Below are positions 60,135-64,000 of a stretch of DNA of 64,000 nucleotides, one piece after another. The notes beneath the pieces were generated by a model. It was not told where the DNA came from. It was given only the letters and a program-made list of their open reading frames with translations, and ran no database searches. Position numbers and translations under genes: made by a program. This DNA comes from Bacillus sp. NEB1478. Lineage in GTDB: Bacteria; Bacillota; Bacilli; Bacillales; Fictibacillaceae. Every line of letters begins with the position of its first letter. The first letter of the stretch is position 1. The stretch spans positions 3,286,001 to 3,350,000 of the forward strand of contig NZ_CP134049.1 of the NCBI RefSeq assembly GCF_031582965.1. The letters run 5' to 3'.

Positions 60135-60398
60135 TTAGCGGCTTTTCACTAGAAGCTGAACCGCTTCTTTAACAAGATCAGAGTTCAGATTATCGCCTTT
60201 TTCCATTTGATCACGCAAACATTGTTCCAAGTTAGTGCCGACAATCAATCCAATCGTACGGTCAATTGCGGTACGAGAAGCGGAAAGCTGAGTAATAACA
60301 TCTTTGCAATCTTTTTCTTCCTCTAACATACGCAGAACACCACGAATTTGACCCTCTATTCTTTTTAAGCGGTTTTTCATTTCTTGTGTGTACTCCAA
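60135..60398 (-). CDS. cstR: CstR, persulfide-sensing CsoR-family repressor
   Basis: An 87-residue four-helix CsoR-family repressor. The sensing thiols are Cys 31 and Cys 60, the same positions as in S. aureus CstR. The His that copper-sensing CsoR proteins place just before the second Cys is absent (TNLEQC), which argues for persulfide and against copper sensing. It starts with TTG 60398 after GAGGAGG. Its own operator lies 23 bp upstream and copies of it mark the following sulfur genes. Confidence 0.9.
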   Translation of the reverse strand: MEYTQEMKNRLKRIEGQIRGVLRMLEEEKDCKDVITQLSASRTAIDRTIGLIVGTNLEQCLRDQMEKGDNLNSDLVKEAVQLLVKSR

Positions 60399-60420
60399 TT
60401 CAGCACCTCCTCGTTTTTGA

Positions 60421-60436
60421 ATACCTATAGGGGTAT
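60421..60436. promoter_or_regulatory. CstR operator upstream of cstR
   Basis: ATACCTATAGGGGTAT, the fifth copy of the ATACC-N6-GGTAT box, placed for autoregulation. Confidence 0.82.
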
Positions 60437-60475
60437 ATTACATGAATTCATCTTCTATGTCAAATAGTGAAAAGA

Positions 60476-60505
60476 AAAGGCTGCAACTATTTAACTGCAG
60501 CCTTT
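60476..60505 (-). terminator. Terminator of pgcA
   Basis: AAAGGCTGCA, loop, TGCAGCCTTT just behind the pgcA stop codon. Confidence 0.85.
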
Positions 60506-60514
60506 CGTCATGAA

Positions 60515-62263
60515 TTATTGTGCCACTTTCTGCATTCTTTCATGAACAAGATCCATAACAGCCTGCTTAAGATTAGCTAATGATTCATTTGCTTTATCAT
60601 TGGAATCAGATTTCACACCAAAATAAAATTTCACTTTCGGTTCTGTTCCTGAAGGTCTTACGCAGAACCAAGAACCATCCGCCAGCTTATATTTCAATAC
60701 ATTGGATTTTGGAAGTGTAATATCCTCCGTTGTATCTTCAGCAGCGTAATAACGGAGGCTCGCTTGATAATCCTCAGTTACTGTTAACGTTTGTCCGTTT
60801 ATTTCTTGTGGCATATCCGCTCTAAATCCTGATAGCAAGTTCTCAATTTGTTCTGCACCGGACTTGCCTTTTAGCGTTAAGGATTCAAGTCCTTCCTTAT
60901 AATAGCCATGTTTTTCATAAACATCTGTTAGTGCTTCATATAGAGTTTTACCATTTTTCTTATAAAAAGCAGCCATCTCAGCACCCATTAAACATGCTTG
61001 AACAGCATCTTTATCACGAACAAAGTCTCCGATTAAAGATCCGTAGCTTTCTTCATATCCGAATACAAAAGAATGAGCACCGCTCTTTTCATATTCTTTA
61101 ATTTTTTCGCCTATAAATTTAAATCCAGTCAATGTATCTTCTACGGTTAAACCATATGATTCAGCGATAACCCGTCCTAATTCAGATGTTACAATTGTTT
61201 TAAAAACAATGCCATTTGAATTTAGGCTTCCTTTTTCTTCACGCTGTGAAAGAATATATTCGATCATAAGCGCTCCGGTTTGGTTACCCGTTAGAATTTC
61301 ATATTCACCATCATTATTCTTCACTGCGATTCCTACGCGGTCAGCATCGGGATCTGTTGCCATTAAAATTTCAGCGTTTGTTTTCTTCCCATATTCAATA
61401 GCAAGCTCAAATGCAGCATGTTCTTCTGGATTTGGTGACTTAACAGTTGAAAAATTCGCATCCGGAAGTTCTTGTTCTTTTACGATTGTTACGTTCGAAA
61501 AACCAAGTCTTTTTAGTCCTTCACGCACTGGAATGTTAGCTGTACCATGAAGCGGAGTAAACACGATGTTTAAATCATGCATTTCTGTAACAACATCACG
61601 ATTCAGACTGATTTTAGCCAATTGTTCCATATATGCTTCATCGATTTCATCACCAACTACTTTTATCAAGCCTGATTCTTTTAACACTGTTTCTTCTTTA
61701 ACTGTAAGTGATAACTCATCTTCAACAGCGTTTACTTTTTCGATTACCATATCAGCTTCCTTTGGAGGGAGCTGTCCGCCATCTGGACCATATACTTTAT
61801 AACCATTATATTCAGGAGGATTATGGCTTGCAGTAATCACAATTCCGCAATATGCTTTCAAATATCTAACCGCAAAAGATAATTCTGGAGTAGGTCTTAA
61901 GCTTTCAAAAACATATGCCTGTACACCATTAGAAGCTAAAGTCTTAGCAGCCTCCATTGCAAATTCAGGTGAATAATGGCGAGAATCATAAGCAATAACA
62001 ACTCCGCGTTTTTGAGCTTTTTCTCCCTGTTCAATAATAAAATTCGCTAGCCCTAAAGAAGCTTTACGAACTGTATATGTGTTCATCCTGTTTGTACCAG
62101 GGCCGATTTCTCCTCGCATTCCGCCAGTACCAAACTCTAGATTCTTATAAAAGCAGTCTTCAAGTACTGTCCCGTTATCTTTCATTTCTTCTAATGCAGT
62201 TTTTAATGACTTCTCTAAATTAGCGTGTTTCATCCATTTCTCATGTGTTTGTTGCCAGGACAT
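60515..62263 (-). CDS. pgcA: Alpha-phosphoglucomutase PgcA
   Basis: A 582-residue phosphohexomutase that interconverts glucose 6-phosphate and glucose 1-phosphate, feeding UDP-glucose and wall polymer synthesis. The catalytic serine is in [18 protein letters not shown] (about 140-157), the metal-binding loop is [12 protein letters not shown], the sugar-binding loop is GYEESYGS, and the phosphate-binding loop is [12 protein letters not shown]. Length and motifs match B. subtilis PgcA (YhxB). GGGAGG precedes ATG 62263. Confidence 0.94.
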   Translation of the reverse strand: MSWQQTHEKWMKHANLEKSLKTALEEMKDNGTVLEDCFYKNLEFGTGGMRGEIGPGTNRMNTYTVRKASLGLANFIIEQGEKAQKRGVVIAYDSRHYSPEFAMEAAKTLASNGVQAYVFESLRPTPELSFAVRYLKAYCGIVITASHNPPEYNGYKVYGPDGGQLPPKEADMVIEKVNAVEDELSLTVKEETVLKESGLIKVVGDEIDEAYMEQLAKISLNRDVVTEMHDLNIVFTPLHGTANIPVREGLKRLGFSNVTIVKEQELPDANFSTVKSPNPEEHAAFELAIEYGKKTNAEILMATDPDADRVGIAVKNNDGEYEILTGNQTGALMIEYILSQREEKGSLNSNGIVFKTIVTSELGRVIAESYGLTVEDTLTGFKFIGEKIKEYEKSGAHSFVFGYEESYGSLIGDFVRDKDAVQACLMGAEMAAFYKKNGKTLYEALTDVYEKHGYYKEGLESLTLKGKSGAEQIENLLSGFRADMPQEINGQTLTVTEDYQASLRYYAAEDTTEDITLPKSNVLKYKLADGSWFCVRPSGTEPKVKFYFGVKSDSNDKANESLANLKQAVMDLVHERMQKVAQ

Positions 62264-62450
62264 CTTACTGCCTCCCTCTTCATAGTTGTAAATAAATTGT
62301 TTAGTGTAATTTCGATTTATATCGATTATTTCCTGCTTTATCTTTTAATTACGGCATTTATTATACCGTTTTCACCATAAAATGAATACCTCTTATTGGA
62401 ATTTACTCAAATATATGACACGATTCGAGATATTTCCCGAGAAATAGAGA

Positions 62451-62483
62451 AAATGCGGCAGCACATTTGCTTACCGCATTTCG
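62451..62483 (-). terminator. Terminator of yhcX-like gene
   Basis: On the minus strand AAATGCGG, loop, CCGCATTT. Confidence 0.75.
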
Positions 62484-62486
62484 TTT

Positions 62487-64000
62487 TTATTTGCTTTTGT
62501 CTTTTTGAACTACAGAATATAAATCTAGACGACGATCTCTAAGTAAAGTTACACTGCCTGTTTTCCGCTGTCTTCTTAGTATTTCCAAGTCTACATCCCC
62601 AACAACGACAGTTTCGATATTTGGGTGACATTCCCCCACAATTCCGTCCCGCGGGAAAGCAAAATCAGATGGCGTGAAAATACCAGACTGGGCATATTGA
62701 ATATCCATATTTTCAACTTGTGAAAGGTTTCCTACTGTACCTGCAATCGCAGTGTAAATCTCATTTTCAATCGCACGAGCTTGAGAACAATAGCGAACCC
62801 GCAAGTATCCTTGGCGATCTTCCGTACAGAAAGGAGTGAAAATAATTTTTGCACCTTGATCCGTTACAATGCGGGATAATTCTGGGAATTCAATGTCATA
62901 ACAGATGAGAATCGCAATCTTTCCACAGTCCGTATCAAATACTTGAACCTGGTCTCCAGGACTGATTCCCCACCATTTACGTTCATTCGGTGTGATGTGA
63001 AGTTTATATTGTTTATCAATTGTACCATCTCTTCGGAACAAGTAAGCCACATTGTAAATGTCTCCATCTTCTTCTACGAAGTGAGAACCTCCAATAATGT
63101 TTACATTGTATCTTACAGAAAGATTCGTAAATAATTCGATATATTGCTCTGTAAATTCTGTCAGTCTTCTAATCGCTGAACTTGGACTTTTTTCCTCGCA
63201 GAACGATAAAAGCTGTGTAGTTAGAAGCTCAGGGAACACAGCAAAGTCTGACCCTTGATCGGAAGCAACATCAGTATAGTATTCAACTTGTGTTGCAAAA
63301 TCCTCAAAAGAATCGATGGTTTTCATCATGTACTGAATAGCTGTAATTCGTACAGGCTCACTCGTTTTGAAGTATTTCTTTGTTTTGTTAGGTATGAAAT
63401 CAACGTTGTTCCATTCCATTAAGGTTGCGTATGCTTTTGATTGTTTGTCATCAGGAAGATAGCTTTTGTTTAAACGCATAACAGTGAAACCATTCATTAG
63501 TTGAAACGTTAAAACGGGATCGTAAATATTATGCTGTATAACTTCTTTTACATATTCACGGGGGGTCATCTCATTTTCATATTTATGATAGTTAGGAATT
63601 CTTCCCCCAAGGATAATACTTTTCAGGTTCTTTTGTTCAGCCAGTTCTTTGCGGGCTTCATATAGTCTCGCACCGATTTTCATTCTTCGATACTCAGGGT
63701 GAACCATAACTTCAATTCCATACAGATTAAAGCCTTCAGGATCATGATTGGTGATATAGCCTTTATCAGTAATTTCATCCCACGTATGCTTATCATCGTA
63801 CTCGTCAAAGTTAACCATCAGACTGGAACAGCTTCCGACAATTTCCCCTTCAAATGTGACACAAAACTGTCCTTCTGGAAAAATTCTTAAATGACTTTCT
63901 AACTGTTCTCTAGTCCAAGGCTCCATATTATTAGGAAAGCAGATCTTTTGCAGTGCTAAAATTTCATCTAAATCTTCAAACTCAATATTGCGTAATTCTA
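62487..64000 (-). CDS. yhcX: GNAT-carbon-nitrogen hydrolase fusion (YhcX-like), 5' end outside window
   Basis: A two-domain protein: N-terminal GNAT acetyltransferase (up to about residue 190 of the visible part; acetyl-CoA loop HPEYRRMKIGARLYEARKEL) and C-terminal nitrilase-fold amidohydrolase. The nitrilase triad is visible: Glu in FAVFPELLTTQ, Lys in ITPNERKWWG and Cys in AILICYDIEFPE. B. subtilis YhcX has the same fusion. The frame stays open upstream of ATG 63926 (ELRNIEFEDLDEILALQKIC), which is typical GNAT sequence, so the true start lies beyond 64000. Confidence 0.9.
   Translation of the reverse strand, partial: ELRNIEFEDLDEILALQKICFPNNMEPWTREQLESHLRIFPEGQFCVTFEGEIVGSCSSLMVNFDEYDDKHTWDEITDKGYITNHDPEGFNLYGIEVMVHPEYRRMKIGARLYEARKELAEQKNLKSIILGGRIPNYHKYENEMTPREYVKEVIQHNIYDPVLTFQLMNGFTVMRLNKSYLPDDKQSKAYATLMEWNNVDFIPNKTKKYFKTSEPVRITAIQYMMKTIDSFEDFATQVEYYTDVASDQGSDFAVFPELLTTQLLSFCEEKSPSSAIRRLTEFTEQYIELFTNLSVRYNVNIIGGSHFVEEDGDIYNVAYLFRRDGTIDKQYKLHITPNERKWWGISPGDQVQVFDTDCGKIAILICYDIEFPELSRIVTDQGAKIIFTPFCTEDRQGYLRVRYCSQARAIENEIYTAIAGTVGNLSQVENMDIQYAQSGIFTPSDFAFPRDGIVGECHPNIETVVVGDVDLEILRRQRKTGSVTLLRDRRLDLYSVVQKDKSK

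Overview
The window reads as chromosomal DNA of an endospore-forming Bacillaceae bacterium with low to moderate G+C. The evidence is strong AGGAGG-type ribosome binding sites and close relatives of Bacillus subtilis proteins in familiar contexts: YhbD with a bactofilin, YtbD/YtcD, KimA behind a c-di-AMP riboswitch, SpoVR, PaiA, PgcA, YpfJ and YhcX. Genus cannot be fixed from the sequence; a Fictibacillus-like organism is my guess. There are no rRNA or tRNA genes, no insertion sequence with a transposase, no prophage and no CRISPR array.

Layout. 0-20 kb: the start of an FMN riboswitch pointing off the left edge, a Ktr/Trk K+ channel, a yhbD-bactofilin operon, a guanidinium exporter under a guanidine-I riboswitch, several transporter/regulator pairs (LysR-MFS, YtbD-YtcD), a flavin amine oxidase, a LysM-GH18 spore-type hydrolase, a ribA-ribD-HAD mini-operon covering the pyrimidine branch of riboflavin synthesis, an odd Ser/Lys/Gly low-complexity protein, a SET protein and a KinB-like kinase. 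20-34 kb: a metal and metalloid block: an ArsR-controlled ArsP-type permease operon with two Cys-containing small proteins, an FTR1/EfeU iron permease with lipoprotein behind Fur boxes, a Cys-rich four-helix protein, CzrA-like regulator and CzcD, a feoA/split-feoB operon, and cadC-cadA in which cadA carries an in-frame UGA exactly at the first Cys of its CxxC metal-binding motif.

34-50 kb: an accessory zone of transporter/regulator pairs (LysE/XRE-cupin, EamA/LysR), a YdhK lipoprotein near a two-component system, YpfJ protease, kimA with its riboswitch, marR-paiA, and a concentration of gene remnants (STAS, 3' end of spoVR, YczE, a WGxxGxxG protein). 50-64 kb: spoVR, a TolB-like secreted propeller, an arsenic operon (arsC / arsR-arsB-arsI), a YitT protein, a persulfide-detoxification regulon (CstR, rhodaneses, TusA proteins, persulfide dioxygenase-type fusion, DsrE protein, TSUP exporter) with five copies of one operator, then pgcA and a yhcX-like gene cut by the right edge.

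Two dispersed sequence families are not explained by the genes. First, an 18-bp palindrome (TTAAACA-N4-TGTTTAA class) occurs nine times, nearly always between a stop codon and the terminator. Second, five intergenic arrays of degenerate units repeat every 20-21 bp, with different core sequences but a shared layout. Both deserve genome-wide analysis.
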